Assembly (NCBI RefSeq): GCF_013283645.1
Contig: NZ_JABEKV010000001.1
Coordinates: 186,001 to 250,000, forward strand
From: Sinorhizobium psoraleae
GTDB taxonomy: Bacteria; Pseudomonadota; Alphaproteobacteria; Rhizobiales; Rhizobiaceae
Direction: 5' to 3'
DNA: 64,000 bases
A program made the translations under genes and the position numbers. The notes beneath the pieces were generated by a model. The model worked only from the letters and a program-made list of their open reading frames with translations. It had not been told where the DNA came from and made no database searches. Positions 8,591 through 17,298 of this stretch are shown here, piece by piece. The number at the start of each line of letters is the position of its first letter. Within the stretch, counting starts at the first letter, position 1.

Positions 8591-9000
8591 CGCTAGTTGC
8601 CCGTGCTCGGTTCGCCGACGCTGACGAACGGATATAAAGCGAGGGCCGAAATCTGGGGAAATCCGGCCTCAGCCTCACAAGCGCGAGCACGGCAGCTTGA
8701 TCGCTGCCATGCAGCAAATTATTGATTTGCGCACTTTTTTGTGATAGCTTCCCTTTACTGATCCACCGAGGGTGTTTTTGCGCGCCCGAAAACCATCACG
8801 AAAGCAAACGATCTCCACGGCGCGGCTCTTCCCAAATACGCAACGTACCGTTGCTTGCGACCGCGATACATGAGGCCGTTTGCGTTCCGTTGGACGGACC
8901 AGGATTGACCCCACCCGGCGGTATCCCCGTCTATCCCGGGCCTGACCGACCCGGCCCCGGCCTTTGAGGCCGGGTGCGCAATAGGGAGTTTTTGAAACGA
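8591..9000. other. Intergenic region and leader of the CarD-type gene
   Basis: About 400 bp without a credible gene. Near its end a 7-bp stem CCCGGCC / GGCCGGG with loop TTTGA (8956-8974) sits just ahead of the ribosome site GGGAG at 8984-8988, so it could be a leader hairpin. No promoter could be assigned with confidence. Confidence 0.45.
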
Positions 9001-9570
9001 ATGACGACCCAGCAGAAAAAATCTTCAACGCGCCAAGGCTTCAAGACCGGTGAATCGATCGTTTATCCGGCACACGGTGTTGGCCAGATCGTCGCGATTG
9101 AGGAGCAGGAAGTCGCTGGCATGAAGCTCGAGCTTTTTGTCATCGATTTCGAGAAGGACAAGATGCGTCTCAAGGTGCCGGTGGCGAAGGCCGTCACGAT
9201 CGGCATGCGCAAGCTGTCCGAAACAGATTTCGTCGATCGTGCGCTGAAGGTCGTGCAGGGCAAGGCACGCGTTAAGCGGACCATGTGGTCCCGTCGTGCC
9301 CAGGAATACGATGCCAAGATCAATTCCGGCGATCTCATCTCCATCGCGGAAGTGGTGCGCGACCTCTACCGCGCGGAAAACCAGCCGGAACAGTCCTATT
9401 CCGAACGCCAGCTTTATGAAGCCGCCCTTGATCGCATGGCGCGCGAAATCGCTGCCGTGAACAAGATGTCGGAAACGGAGGCAGTACGTCTCGTCGAGGC
9501 AAACCTGAACAAGGGGCCGAAGCGCGGCAAGGCCATCGACGACGAGGACACCCAGGACGAGGCCGCTTAA
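9001..9570 (+). CDS. CarD/CdnL family transcriptional regulator
   Basis: A 189-residue protein. Residues about 14-70 (GFKTGESIVYPAHGVGQIVAIEEQEV...) form the CarD N-terminal domain that contacts the RNA polymerase beta subunit; the helical C-terminal domain (about 80-165, including MWSRRAQEYDAKINSGD) would contact DNA near the -10 edge. Such proteins stabilise open complexes at rRNA and growth-related promoters. The C-terminal 25 residues are basic then acidic (KRGKAIDDEDTQDEAA). An in-frame TTG at 8992 is an alternative start. A terminator follows. Confidence 0.92.
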   Translation: MTTQQKKSSTRQGFKTGESIVYPAHGVGQIVAIEEQEVAGMKLELFVIDFEKDKMRLKVPVAKAVTIGMRKLSETDFVDRALKVVQGKARVKRTMWSRRAQEYDAKINSGDLISIAEVVRDLYRAENQPEQSYSERQLYEAALDRMAREIAAVNKMSETEAVRLVEANLNKGPKRGKAIDDEDTQDEAA

Positions 9571-9587
9571 GCCACTGTCCCACCACG

Positions 9588-9628
9588 CTGCATGTCTTAA
9601 AATCGGCGACGATTTAAGAAAACTGCGG
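9588..9628. repeat. RIME-like half element
   Basis: CGCTGCATGTCTTAAAATCG followed by the mirror GATTTAAGAAAACTGCG. It is one module (the CTTAAATCG...CGATTTAAG palindrome flanked by TGCATGT) of the mosaic repeat found many times in this window. Confidence 0.7.
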
Positions 9629-9640
9629 CAAGACACGACC

Positions 9641-9669
9641 AAAAGCCCGGCCCTTGCGCCGGGCTTTTT
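9641..9669 (+). terminator. Terminator of the CarD-type gene
   Basis: AAAAGCCCGGC / GCCGGGCTTTT with loop CCTTGC and a T run, about 70 bases after the stop. Confidence 0.85.
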
Positions 9670-9748
9670 CTTTCCGCTCGGCTCGCGGCGCTATAGCCGG
9701 CGATCGGATCTCTGCAGAAACAATCATCCCGAAATCATCGCAAGCGAG

Positions 9749-9773
9749 GGAACTTTTTGCGCTGGCACGCGTT
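9749..9773 (+). promoter_or_regulatory. Candidate RpoE2 (general stress ECF) promoter of rpoH2
   Basis: GGAAC at 9749-9753, an 18-bp spacer, then TT at 9772-9773 (within CGTT). GGAAC-N18/19-TT is the promoter pattern known for the alphaproteobacterial general stress sigma factor RpoE2, and rpoH2 is a known RpoE2-controlled gene in Sinorhizobium. It lies 220 bp upstream of rpoH2, implying a long 5' leader of about 210 nt. Confidence 0.65.
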
Positions 9774-9992
9774 TAGGAGGGCCGGTGCGAAGGTGTTCAC
9801 CTTTGCTGCCCGGACGGCCTTGGTTCTGTGATGTTTCACCGTTTCAGGTTCGTATCTTCGATTTAGGGCGCCGCATCGGTTCTTCAAGCACGACCATAGC
9901 GCTCGCCGTTCCTGTCGCCGGATGCTCCGACAAGCGTTTGGCCCTTCGAGTTCAATCGTTAACGGCGCCCGGCGCCAGCTACGGAGCGATCG

Positions 9993-10859
9993 ATGAAGAC
10001 CCTTACAGCAGACAGGCGCATGATCAAGATTGCCATGGACGCGCCCTATCTCGAACGGGAAGAGGAGCATGCGCTGGCGCAGGCCTGGAGGAACGACAAC
10101 GATCAGGAAGCGCGCAACAAGATCGCCATGTCGCACATGCGCCTGGTGATCGCCATGGCGGCCAAGTTCCGCAGCTTCGGGTTGCCGATGAGCGACCTTG
10201 TCCAGGAGGGGCATGTAGGCCTGCTGGAGGCTGCCGCACGTTTCGAGCCAAGTCGGGAGGTTCGCTTCTCGACCTATGCCACGTGGTGGATCCGCGCATC
10301 GATGCAGGACTACGTCCTGCGCAACTGGTCGATCGTCCGCGGGGGGACAAGCTCGGCGCAAAAGGCGCTATTCTTCAACCTGCGGAGATTGCGCGCGCGC
10401 CTTGCCCAAGGAGACAGGCAGCTGACCTCGCAGGCGGTGCATGAGGAGATTGCCGCAGCGCTTGGCGTCAGCCTTGCCGACGTACAGACGATGGATGCGC
10501 GCCTGTCCGGAAGCGATGCGTCGCTGCAGGCCCCCGTCGGTCACGGCGATTCAGACGGCGGCGAGCGGCTCGACTTTCTTGCGAGCGAAGCGCCGCTCCC
10601 CGACGAACAGGTCAGCGACATGATCGACGGCGAGCGCGCCCGGCGTTGGCTTCATATCGCGCTCGGCGAACTGAGCGAGCGCGAGATGAAGATCATCCGC
10701 GCCCGCCGTCTATCGGAAGACGGCGCGACGCTGGAGGAGCTCGGCGTCCACCTCGGCATCTCGAAGGAGCGCGTCAGGCAGATCGAAACCCGGGCGCTCG
10801 AAAAGTTGCGCGCTGCACTCGCTGCCAAGGCGCCGGCATTGACATCCGGCATACACTGA
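9993..10859 (+). CDS. rpoH2: RNA polymerase heat-shock sigma factor RpoH2
   Basis: A 288-residue sigma-70 family protein. Region 2 is seen as HMRLVIAMAAKFRSFGLPMSDLVQEG...FSTYATWWIRASMQDYVLRNWSIV, the RpoH box as AQKALFFNLRR, and region 4 as LSEREMKIIRARRL...LGISKERVRQIE (helix-turn-helix). It directs transcription of a stress regulon. Rhizobia carry two or more RpoH paralogues; assignment to RpoH2 rests on the divergent sequence, the neighbouring genes and the RpoE2-like promoter. The start MKTLTADRR is preceded by GGAGCGATCG; an ATG nine codons later is possible. Confidence 0.88.
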   Translation: MKTLTADRRMIKIAMDAPYLEREEEHALAQAWRNDNDQEARNKIAMSHMRLVIAMAAKFRSFGLPMSDLVQEGHVGLLEAAARFEPSREVRFSTYATWWIRASMQDYVLRNWSIVRGGTSSAQKALFFNLRRLRARLAQGDRQLTSQAVHEEIAAALGVSLADVQTMDARLSGSDASLQAPVGHGDSDGGERLDFLASEAPLPDEQVSDMIDGERARRWLHIALGELSEREMKIIRARRLSEDGATLEELGVHLGISKERVRQIETRALEKLRAALAAKAPALTSGIH

Positions 10860-10877
10860 CGACCATCGTGGCGCTTG

Positions 10878-10937
10878 CAGCGCCACGCGTCTTTTCAGAC
10901 GCATGGCGCTGCTTAAATCGATTCCGATTTAAGGAAC
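10878..10937. repeat. RIME-like element after rpoH2
   Basis: CAGCGCCACGCGTC and GACGCATGGCGCTG form one stem, followed by a second palindrome CTTAAATCG/CGATTTAAGG. It lies 19 bases after the rpoH2 stop and may also act as its 3' hairpin. Confidence 0.75.
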
Positions 10938-10991
10938 CATCCAGTAAGCCAACCAATTCAAAGAATTGCGCACTCGCCAGCCTGTCGGGTG

Positions 10992-12503
10992 CTACTCCGC
11001 AATGATCTTCACCTTGTCACCGGGCTTGACGGTGGAGGTGATCTGCATGGCGTTGATCAAGCGGAAGAGATCGAGTTTGCGATCCGTTCCCATCATCCGG
11101 GCGGCGAGCGTCGCCATCGTGTCGCCTGACCTCACAGTAACCACGCGGATCCGCAGCGGCTTCAGCGATTGAACCTCCGCCTGCGTCATCCGGCGGAAGG
11201 AGCCGCGCAACTGACTCGCCGTGCCTTCGAGCGCGCTTGATCCCTTGGGTACGGCGGTCAGGAAACGGTAGATTTGGTTGTCGATACGGATCACGGTGAC
11301 ATCGAAGTCCCAGCGATCGGCGGACGCCCGCGCCGTTGCAGCCTCGAGACCATTGACGGAGATCGGGCGAATTGTATCGGGCTGCAGGCCGGTCACCCAG
11401 CCGCTGGCGATGTAGTCGGTGAGGCTGCGCCGTGCCGTGTCGGCCACACCGTCAAAGCGGATGGCGATGTCGCCCGGGCCGGTCGCGAGCACCGCCTCGG
11501 CCTTGTTGTCGATCTGAAAGCCGACCGGAACGTCGAAGCGGATGCCGAGCTGGCCGTGCAGGAATGTCTGGCCGCGGACATAGCCCTCCTGCGGGCTGTC
11601 GCCGTAGAGAAGCCCGTCGATGCCGGCCAGATAGTAATCGCGCCCGCGATCGCCGATCGCGCTTTCGACGCCGAAGGCGCGCGCGTGCCGGCGCGCCAGC
11701 TCCACCCGCTGCGGGGCGTTCGGATGGCTCGACAGGAAGTCGAGACTCTGGTCGGATTCCGGATCGACCGCCGTGAAGCGGGCGTAGGCCGCCATCGAAT
11801 CGAGGAAGCGGCCGGCGGCATAAGGGTCGTATCCCGCCTCTCCGAGCATGCGAACGCCGATCACGTCGGCCTGGAGCTCCTGATTGCGCGAGAAGGCGGC
11901 GAGCCGCAGCTTGCCGCGGGCGAGCGCCTGTTTTCCCGCCAGATTCGAGGAAAGCACCTCGGAGACGACCCGGCTCGCGATCACCTCGGCCTCTTCGCGC
12001 TGCTGGCGCTCGATGCCGTGGTTGGCGGTGACGTGCGCCATCTCGTGCGAGAGCACGGCAGCGACCTCCGAAGCGTCGTTGGCAAGAGCCAGAAGGCCGC
12101 GCGTGACATAAAGATAGCCGCCCGGGAGCGCGAAGGCGTTGATCGCCGGCGAATTGAGAATGGTGATGCGATAGGACTGCTGCGGATTTTCCGAAACCGC
12201 CGTCAGAGCGCCGGTGATGCGCGCCACCAGCCGTTCGGTCTTGGCGTCCTTGTATTCGCCGCCATAGCTCGCGACGATCCGCGGGTGCTCGCGCGCACCC
12301 AGCTGGGCGCGCGGATCGTTCTTCTGCACTTCCTCGACGATCTGCGGATTTGACGAGGGGGTGACGGTCGGCTCGTAGGCCTGTTCGATCATCGACTGGC
12401 AGGCCGACAGGAGCGTGGTCGCCAGGAATACAACCAATACTCGTGCGTTCTTGCCGCCGCGTCGCGTCGGAATCCGGCCGTCGATGACTGTCTGCCTAAC
12501 CAT
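10992..12503 (-). CDS. M48 family metalloprotease lipoprotein
   Basis: A 503-residue exported protease. The N-terminus has a hydrophobic segment ending in a lipobox (TTLLSAC, Cys35), so it is probably an outer-membrane-facing lipoprotein. The zinc motif HEMAH (His153, Glu154, His157) lies in the peptidase M48 domain (about 70-260), related to BepA/LoiP proteins that degrade misfolded outer-membrane proteins. The last 50 residues (VRSGDTMATLAARMM...LINAM...KPGDKVKI) resemble a LysM-like module, which would bind peptidoglycan. It converges on rpoH2. The substrate is not predictable. Confidence 0.9.
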   Translation of the reverse strand: MVRQTVIDGRIPTRRGGKNARVLVVFLATTLLSACQSMIEQAYEPTVTPSSNPQIVEEVQKNDPRAQLGAREHPRIVASYGGEYKDAKTERLVARITGALTAVSENPQQSYRITILNSPAINAFALPGGYLYVTRGLLALANDASEVAAVLSHEMAHVTANHGIERQQREEAEVIASRVVSEVLSSNLAGKQALARGKLRLAAFSRNQELQADVIGVRMLGEAGYDPYAAGRFLDSMAAYARFTAVDPESDQSLDFLSSHPNAPQRVELARRHARAFGVESAIGDRGRDYYLAGIDGLLYGDSPQEGYVRGQTFLHGQLGIRFDVPVGFQIDNKAEAVLATGPGDIAIRFDGVADTARRSLTDYIASGWVTGLQPDTIRPISVNGLEAATARASADRWDFDVTVIRIDNQIYRFLTAVPKGSSALEGTASQLRGSFRRMTQAEVQSLKPLRIRVVTVRSGDTMATLAARMMGTDRKLDLFRLINAMQITSTVKPGDKVKIIAE

Positions 12504-12899
12504 GCCTCAGCCCGTTCCCCTCCGCCGGCGCGTGCCACAGCCCGGGCGCCGGCGTTGAAAAAATCCTACCTTTTCAGCCGGATACAGCGCTCCAGCCTGG
12601 GTGTTCCAGCCATGATCGTGCTGTATCGATTTCAGCGCCGTCTGCCTAGCTGATCCCCGTAGAAATAGTTGCCCCGTGGTATCACAGCAACGGATGCGCG
12701 AACATCGCGCTGCCTGCGGATATTCCGCGCGTCGCACAGCGCGGCGGTCAAATTGTGGCGAACGGCGATTTTCGAAAATTCTCTGCAGTGCCGTGCGTCT
12801 CCTGGGCGCACAAAGGGCCGCTGTAACACTTCAAATTGCTGCATGTTCTTAAAATCGGCTCCGATTTAAGGGAACATGCATTGGCGAGACCGACCGGCC
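12504..12899. other. Intergenic region with RIME element
   Basis: About 400 bp between two minus-strand units. The protease promoter should be at its left side. The right part (12785-12880) is a RIME-like repeat; the remainder shows no gene I can support. Confidence 0.5.
12785..12880. repeat. RIME-like element upstream of the thiQ 3' end
   Basis: It contains the modules CAAAGGGCCGCTGTAACACT, TTGCTGCATGTTCTT and the palindrome AAATCGGCTCCGATTTAAGG, ending GGAACATGCA. The module order is the same as in the copies at 25735, 30445 (reversed) and 46445 (reversed). Confidence 0.8.
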
Positions 12900-13628
12900 T
12901 CATTCGCGGCCGAGGAACCGATTGATCGCCGTCACGTCGCGCCGTTCGACAAAGCGCTCGACTGGGTCATGTGCGATGATACGCCCCTGATCGAGAAAAA
13001 GCACGCTGTCGGCAAGTAGCTTCACGTCATCGGGATGATGCGTGATCATCAGGATCGTGTTGCCCTCCTCTGCATGGAGGTCGCGCAACAATTCGCGCAT
13101 TTCCGCCCTCATACCCGGGTCGAGAGCGGCAAATGGTTCATCAACCAGGAGCAGCGGACGATGGCGCACGAGCGCGCGTGCAAGCGCCACGCGCTGGCGC
13201 TCGCCGCCGGAAAGCGTCGGCGGCAACCTGCCGCCGAAGCCGGCGAGGCCGACGCGCTTCAACGCATCGGCCACCTTCGCACGGTCGACGGCGGACAGGC
13301 GCATTGTCGGGCTGATGCCGAGGCCGACATTGGTCGCGGCGTCGAGATGGGCAAAGAGGTTGTGTTCCTGGAAGATAACCGATACCGGGCGTTCCGCCGG
13401 CAGATGACCGGCCATCTCTTCTCCAAGAATGTGGACGTCGCCCCGTTCCGGTTCCTCGAATCCGGCGATGACGTTGAACAGTGTGGATTTCCCCGAACCC
13501 GATGCGCCTGCGACCGCGACGATCTGCCCGGCCGGAATCACGCAGTCGAACAGGAGTGTCGTCGTTTCGAAACGGACCTCGACGTCCTTGAGCATGACGG
13601 CCGGGGAAGGGGAGACTGTCGAGTTCAT
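12900..13628 (-). CDS. thiQ: Thiamine ABC transporter ATP-binding protein
   Basis: A 242-residue ABC ATPase. Walker A is GASGSGKST, the signature LSGGERQRVALARAL, and Walker B LLLVDEPFAALDPG, followed by the switch His in MITHHPDD. It powers thiamine/TPP import with ThiB and ThiP. The ATG at 13628 overlaps the thiP stop (ATGA), so it is translationally coupled; the longer open frame upstream is inside thiP. It is the last gene of the riboswitch-controlled thiBPQ operon. Confidence 0.94.
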   Translation of the reverse strand: MNSTVSPSPAVMLKDVEVRFETTTLLFDCVIPAGQIVAVAGASGSGKSTLFNVIAGFEEPERGDVHILGEEMAGHLPAERPVSVIFQEHNLFAHLDAATNVGLGISPTMRLSAVDRAKVADALKRVGLAGFGGRLPPTLSGGERQRVALARALVRHRPLLLVDEPFAALDPGMRAEMRELLRDLHAEEGNTILMITHHPDDVKLLADSVLFLDQGRIIAHDPVERFVERRDVTAINRFLGRE

Positions 13629-15253
13629 GCGCTTCTTCCTTCGCGCGCTCCATCCTCTCCCGCCGTGCCAAGCACGGTGAGGACCAGGCAGATGAGGCCG
13701 AGCATCAATGCAAGCCCTGCGGCGTCGGCGGTGCGGTAGCTTCCCATGCGGCTGTAGAGCAGCCAAGGCAAGGTCGTCATGTCCTGCGATCCGAACAGGG
13801 CCACCGCTCCAAGATCGCCGAGAGACAAGGCCATGGCGAAAGAGAACGCCATCAGGAAGGGTTTGCGCAGCGGCGGCCAGTCGATCCATCGCAGGCGATG
13901 AAAGCCCACTATGCCGAGGCTCGCCGCCAGTCGATCCGTGCGTGCCGCATGGGTGGCCATCGCCGGCGCGAGCACGCGGTGAACGAAGGGAAGCGCCATC
14001 AGCGCATTGATGGCGACGACGACGGCGGGGGCAAAACGCGCGACGTCGCCGAATGGTCGCAAAAGCAGGAACCAGCCCGCGCCGAGAACGACCGGCGGCA
14101 CCAGCAGGATGAAGGAACTACTGGCGCTGATTGTGCCGGCAAGTCCGCGAGCAGCGGCCCCGGCGTGCCGTCGCATCAGGGCCACCTGCTGCGCCCGGAT
14201 CATCACGGCCGTGGCCCCGACGGATACCGCAGCCGAAAGCAGGGCAATCACGGCACTGGTGGCGAGCGCGCGATGAAATGCCGGATCGCGGAGGAGCCTC
14301 GCCAAATCCGCCTGCAGGCCGGAATAGGCGATTGCGACGAACGGCAGGCCGACGAAGATGAGCGCAAGAATGAGCCAGAGCGCGTCGGCGAGCCGTGATC
14401 GCCCGCGCAAGCCGTCAAACCGCCTCGTTGCCTTGCCGCTCGTTTCGCTCTCCTGCGGTGGCGGCGCAACGAACTTCAGAACGAGAAGCAGCGCGCCTGT
14501 CAACGCGATCTGCAGCCCGGAAAGGGCGATCGCCCGCGGAGGGTCGAAGTCGAAACGCAGCGCCTGATAGATCGCCACCTCGATCGTGCTTGCGGCGGGA
14601 CCGCCGCCGAGCGTCAGTACGAGCGTGAAGCTGGTGGCGCAAAGCATGAAGATCAGACCGGCGATGCCGGGCAGCAGTCCCCGGATCGCCGGCCATTCGA
14701 TCAAGCGGAAGACTGCGGCCGAGGGCATTCCGAGATTTGCGGCAGTGCGCCAGTATTCCCCCGGTATCCGCTCGATCCCGGCAAGCATCAGCCGCGCCGC
14801 GAGCGGCATGTTGAAGAAGACGTGGGCGAGAAGAATGCCGAAGAGACCATAGATGCTGATCGGCTCCTCGAGCCCGAGCGCGACGAGGCCAGTATTCAGA
14901 AAACCCTGACGGCCCCAGACCTGAATGAGGCCGAGCGCCGCGACCAGCGCCGGCAGGCCGAGCGGCAGCGCCATCAGCCGAAGCAACCAGATGCGGCCGG
15001 GAAAAGATGCCTGGCGGGCGAGCGCGCGTGCCACGGGGATCGCAAAAAGGACGGAGAGGATCGTCGAGAGGCTCGCCTGAAGCAGTGTGAAGCGGGTGAC
15101 GCGCCAGACATAGGGGTCGAAGAGGGCGCCGGCATCACCGCCGCCGGATTGGGCGAGGAGGACGATGACGGCGAGGCCGACGAACAGCAGAATGCCGCCG
15201 AGGCTGAAAACCCCGGCGGCAATTGTCATCCGTTTTTCGGCAGCACCGGACAA
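13625..15253 (-). CDS. thiP: Thiamine ABC transporter permease
   Basis: A 542-residue membrane protein with about 12 hydrophobic helices in two homologous halves, each holding a permease EAA-like loop (IEWPAIRGLLPGIAGLIF and IDWPPLRKPFLMAFSFAMAL). This fused architecture is typical of ThiP. It forms the channel for thiamine with ThiB and ThiQ. The start is uncertain: TTG at 15253 has a GAGGCGGG site close by, while ATG at 15229 has a weaker site. The gap to thiB is only 7 bp, so it is co-transcribed. Confidence 0.93.
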   Translation of the reverse strand: MSGAAEKRMTIAAGVFSLGGILLFVGLAVIVLLAQSGGGDAGALFDPYVWRVTRFTLLQASLSTILSVLFAIPVARALARQASFPGRIWLLRLMALPLGLPALVAALGLIQVWGRQGFLNTGLVALGLEEPISIYGLFGILLAHVFFNMPLAARLMLAGIERIPGEYWRTAANLGMPSAAVFRLIEWPAIRGLLPGIAGLIFMLCATSFTLVLTLGGGPAASTIEVAIYQALRFDFDPPRAIALSGLQIALTGALLLVLKFVAPPPQESETSGKATRRFDGLRGRSRLADALWLILALIFVGLPFVAIAYSGLQADLARLLRDPAFHRALATSAVIALLSAAVSVGATAVMIRAQQVALMRRHAGAAARGLAGTISASSSFILLVPPVVLGAGWFLLLRPFGDVARFAPAVVVAINALMALPFVHRVLAPAMATHAARTDRLAASLGIVGFHRLRWIDWPPLRKPFLMAFSFAMALSLGDLGAVALFGSQDMTTLPWLLYSRMGSYRTADAAGLALMLGLICLVLTVLGTAGEDGAREGRSA

Positions 15254-15260
15254 TCCCGCC

Positions 15261-16286
15261 TCAGTTCTTGCTCATGGCGGTCAGCCATTCGTCGATCCAC
15301 GCCTTGCGGTTGGCCGCGACTTCCTCGGAAGACATCAGAAATGTCTTTTCCGGATTGACGAGCTTGCCGAAGGCGTCCGGCAGAGGTTCCCTGGTTGCCG
15401 CCACCGGCATCATCCAGTTGGTCGTCGGAATGATCGACTGGAAGTCGGGGCCGGTCATGAAGGCCAGAAACTCCTTGGCGAGTTCCGGCTCCCTCGCGTT
15501 CTTCGTCATGCCGGCCACTTCGATCTGGATGTAGTGCCCCTCGGCGAAGGAAGCGGCCTGATAGCGCTCGGTGTTTTCCGTCACCATGTGGTAGGCAGGC
15601 GAGGTGGTATAGGAGAGCACCATCGGCGCTTCGCCCTTGGTGAAGAGGCCGTAGGCTTCCGACCAGCCGGGGGTCACGGTCAGCACGCGGTTCTTGAGCT
15701 TGACCCAGGCGGCGGCGGCCTCCTCTCCATAGACGGACTTCACCCAGAGCAGCAGTCCCAGGCCCGGGGTCGAGGTGCGGGGATCCTCGATGACGATCTT
15801 TTGCGAAGGATCGCCCTCGACCAGTTCCTTCAGGCTCATCGGCGGGTTCTTCAGCGTTTCGGTATCGTAGATCACGGCGAAATGGCCGTAGTCGTAGGGG
15901 ATGAAAATTTCGTCCGAAAAGTTGCCCGGAACTTTGACGGCGGAAGTGTCGAGGCCGTGCGGCGCGAAAAAGCCTGTCGCCTTGGCTTCCGCGACGAGAT
16001 TGGTATCGAGGCCAAGCACGATATCGGCCTTCGTTTGGTCGCCTTCGAGCTTCAGTCGGGTCAGAAGCTCGACGCCGTCGGCGACACCGACATAGTCGAC
16101 GTCGCAGCCGCAGGTCTTCTCGAAGGCCTCGGCGACTTTCGTGCCCGGCCCCCATTCGGTGATGAAACTCTCATAGGTGTAGATCGTCAGCTTCTTTTCG
16201 GCGGCGCCGGCGCCGAACGGCAAGGCTGCCGCGATTGCAGTTAGCGCGAGCCGGCTAAGCAAGTTGGTGTAAAGCGGACTGGACAT
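15261..16286 (-). CDS. thiB: Thiamine-binding periplasmic protein
   Basis: A 341-residue periplasmic binding protein. The N-terminal signal peptide ([20 protein letters not shown]) precedes the mature domain [17 protein letters not shown], typical of ThiB. It captures thiamine and its phosphates for ThiPQ. The ATG at 16286 is preceded by GAGAGAGGTG; the 48-bp longer frame lacks a signal-peptide-like start. It is the first gene of the operon and lies just downstream of a TPP riboswitch. Confidence 0.95.
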   Translation of the reverse strand: MSSPLYTNLLSRLALTAIAAALPFGAGAAEKKLTIYTYESFITEWGPGTKVAEAFEKTCGCDVDYVGVADGVELLTRLKLEGDQTKADIVLGLDTNLVAEAKATGFFAPHGLDTSAVKVPGNFSDEIFIPYDYGHFAVIYDTETLKNPPMSLKELVEGDPSQKIVIEDPRTSTPGLGLLLWVKSVYGEEAAAAWVKLKNRVLTVTPGWSEAYGLFTKGEAPMVLSYTTSPAYHMVTENTERYQAASFAEGHYIQIEVAGMTKNAREPELAKEFLAFMTGPDFQSIIPTTNWMMPVAATREPLPDAFGKLVNPEKTFLMSSEEVAANRKAWIDEWLTAMSKN

Positions 16287-16350
16287 GACGGGCACCTCTC
16301 TCCCTCTTGTTGATGTTGCGGGATAAGGGCGCATCGGTCCGATCGCTTCT

Positions 16351-16441
16351 AATCCCTCCGCCGGTATGAACCGGATCAGGTTCCGCGGGTTGGCTTGAGC
16401 CTCTCAGCCTTGGTTCCGCAAGCGGACCGAGGCACCCCGTT
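16351..16441 (-). promoter_or_regulatory. TPP riboswitch (THI element)
   Basis: Read on the minus strand, the conserved parts occur in order: GGGGTGCCTCGGT, an optional stem-loop, GGCTGAGAGGCT (CUGAGA motif), and ACCTGATCCGGTTCATACCGG followed by GGAGGGA, the thi box. It lies 65 bp upstream of thiB in the leader. Rising TPP would be expected to switch off thiBPQ. Confidence 0.95.
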
Positions 16442-16562
16442 AGAGCAGCAAAGATTTAGCTTTCGGCGGCAGGTCTGGCAAGCCGGGTTTCGGCGGAAAC
16501 ATTTGCCGTCCAAGCCATCTGCGCTATTAAACCAAACAACTGTCGGCGGCGTTTGTTCGCCT

Positions 16563-16623
16563 GCTGCAGCAATTCAACGTACAGCGTCCTTTGCGCGTCC
16601 AATCAGACGCGCGGCGATGTAGC
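16563..16623. repeat. RIME-like element upstream of a GNAT gene
   Basis: A reversed partial copy: CTGCTGCAGCAATTCAACGT, ACAGCGTCCTTTGCGCGTCC, AATCAGACGCGCGGCGATGT. It ends where the ribosome site (GGGAG) of the next gene begins, so it forms most of that gene's leader. Confidence 0.75.
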
Positions 16624-16637
16624 CGGGAGATACTTTC

Positions 16638-17123
16638 ATGCCAGACATGCTCGTTCGCCTCTATGCCTTGCCTGAAAGGCGCGCTTCCCGGCTCGGGCCC
16701 GGCATCAGCGTTCGCCGGGCGATGGCTCCGGAACGCGGGATAGTGCTTGCCTGGATCGAAGAGCGGTTTGGCGCCGGTTGGGTCGGCGAGGCTGAAGCCG
16801 CTTTCTCGTCAATGCCGACCAGAATTCACATCGCCGTCCACGAAGGCCGCGTCGTCGGCTTCGCTTGCCATGACGTGACGGCGCTTGGCTTCTTCGGGCC
16901 GACGGGCGTCGAGGAAAGCATGCGTGGTCAGGGGATCGGCGAGGCGTTGCTCATCGAGAGCCTGATGGCGATGCGCGCCGCGGGCTACGGCTATGCCGTC
17001 ATCGGCGGCGTCGGTCCCGCCGATTTCTATGCCCGTGCAGTCGGTGCCGTGGAGATACCGGATTCGACGCCCGGTATTTATGCGGGCATGCTCTTTCCCG
17101 GCGAAGCCCCATCGGAAAGCTGA
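16638..17123 (+). CDS. GNAT family N-acetyltransferase
   Basis: A 161-residue protein with the GNAT acetyl-CoA motif A: FFGPTGVEESMRGQGIGEALL (R-G-x-G-x-G/A signature as RGQGIG), preceded by the beta strand VVGFACHDV. It should transfer an acetyl group from acetyl-CoA to an amine; the substrate is unknown. The C-terminal part (GVGPADFYARAVGAVEIP) fits the acceptor region. It lies alone between the thiamine transport operon and the thiamine pyrophosphokinase gene, with repeats on both sides. Confidence 0.85.
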   Translation: MPDMLVRLYALPERRASRLGPGISVRRAMAPERGIVLAWIEERFGAGWVGEAEAAFSSMPTRIHIAVHEGRVVGFACHDVTALGFFGPTGVEESMRGQGIGEALLIESLMAMRAAGYGYAVIGGVGPADFYARAVGAVEIPDSTPGIYAGMLFPGEAPSES

Positions 17124-17162
17124 TGCGCAGCCTTTGCTGCCGCAAAATGGCTTTCGGCCTTT

Positions 17163-17270
17163 AGACCGGGAAAAGTGCGCACGGTTTTTCGCGCGCGTCC
17201 CGCTCTAAGCCATTAGAATCGATCACGGTTATGATTTTGGTCGATTCGACCCAAAATCATCGTGATCTGG
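17163..17270. repeat. RIME2-like element
   Basis: GACCGGGAAAAGTGCGCACG leads into an inverted repeat of ATGATTTTGG and CCAAAATCAT flanked by ATCACG and CGTGAT (17222-17266). A related unit is at 58746-58840. The first part also resembles the units at 37424 and 59722. Confidence 0.7.
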
Positions 17271-17298
17271 TCGTGCCTTTGCGCTATGGGCTTCTGCC

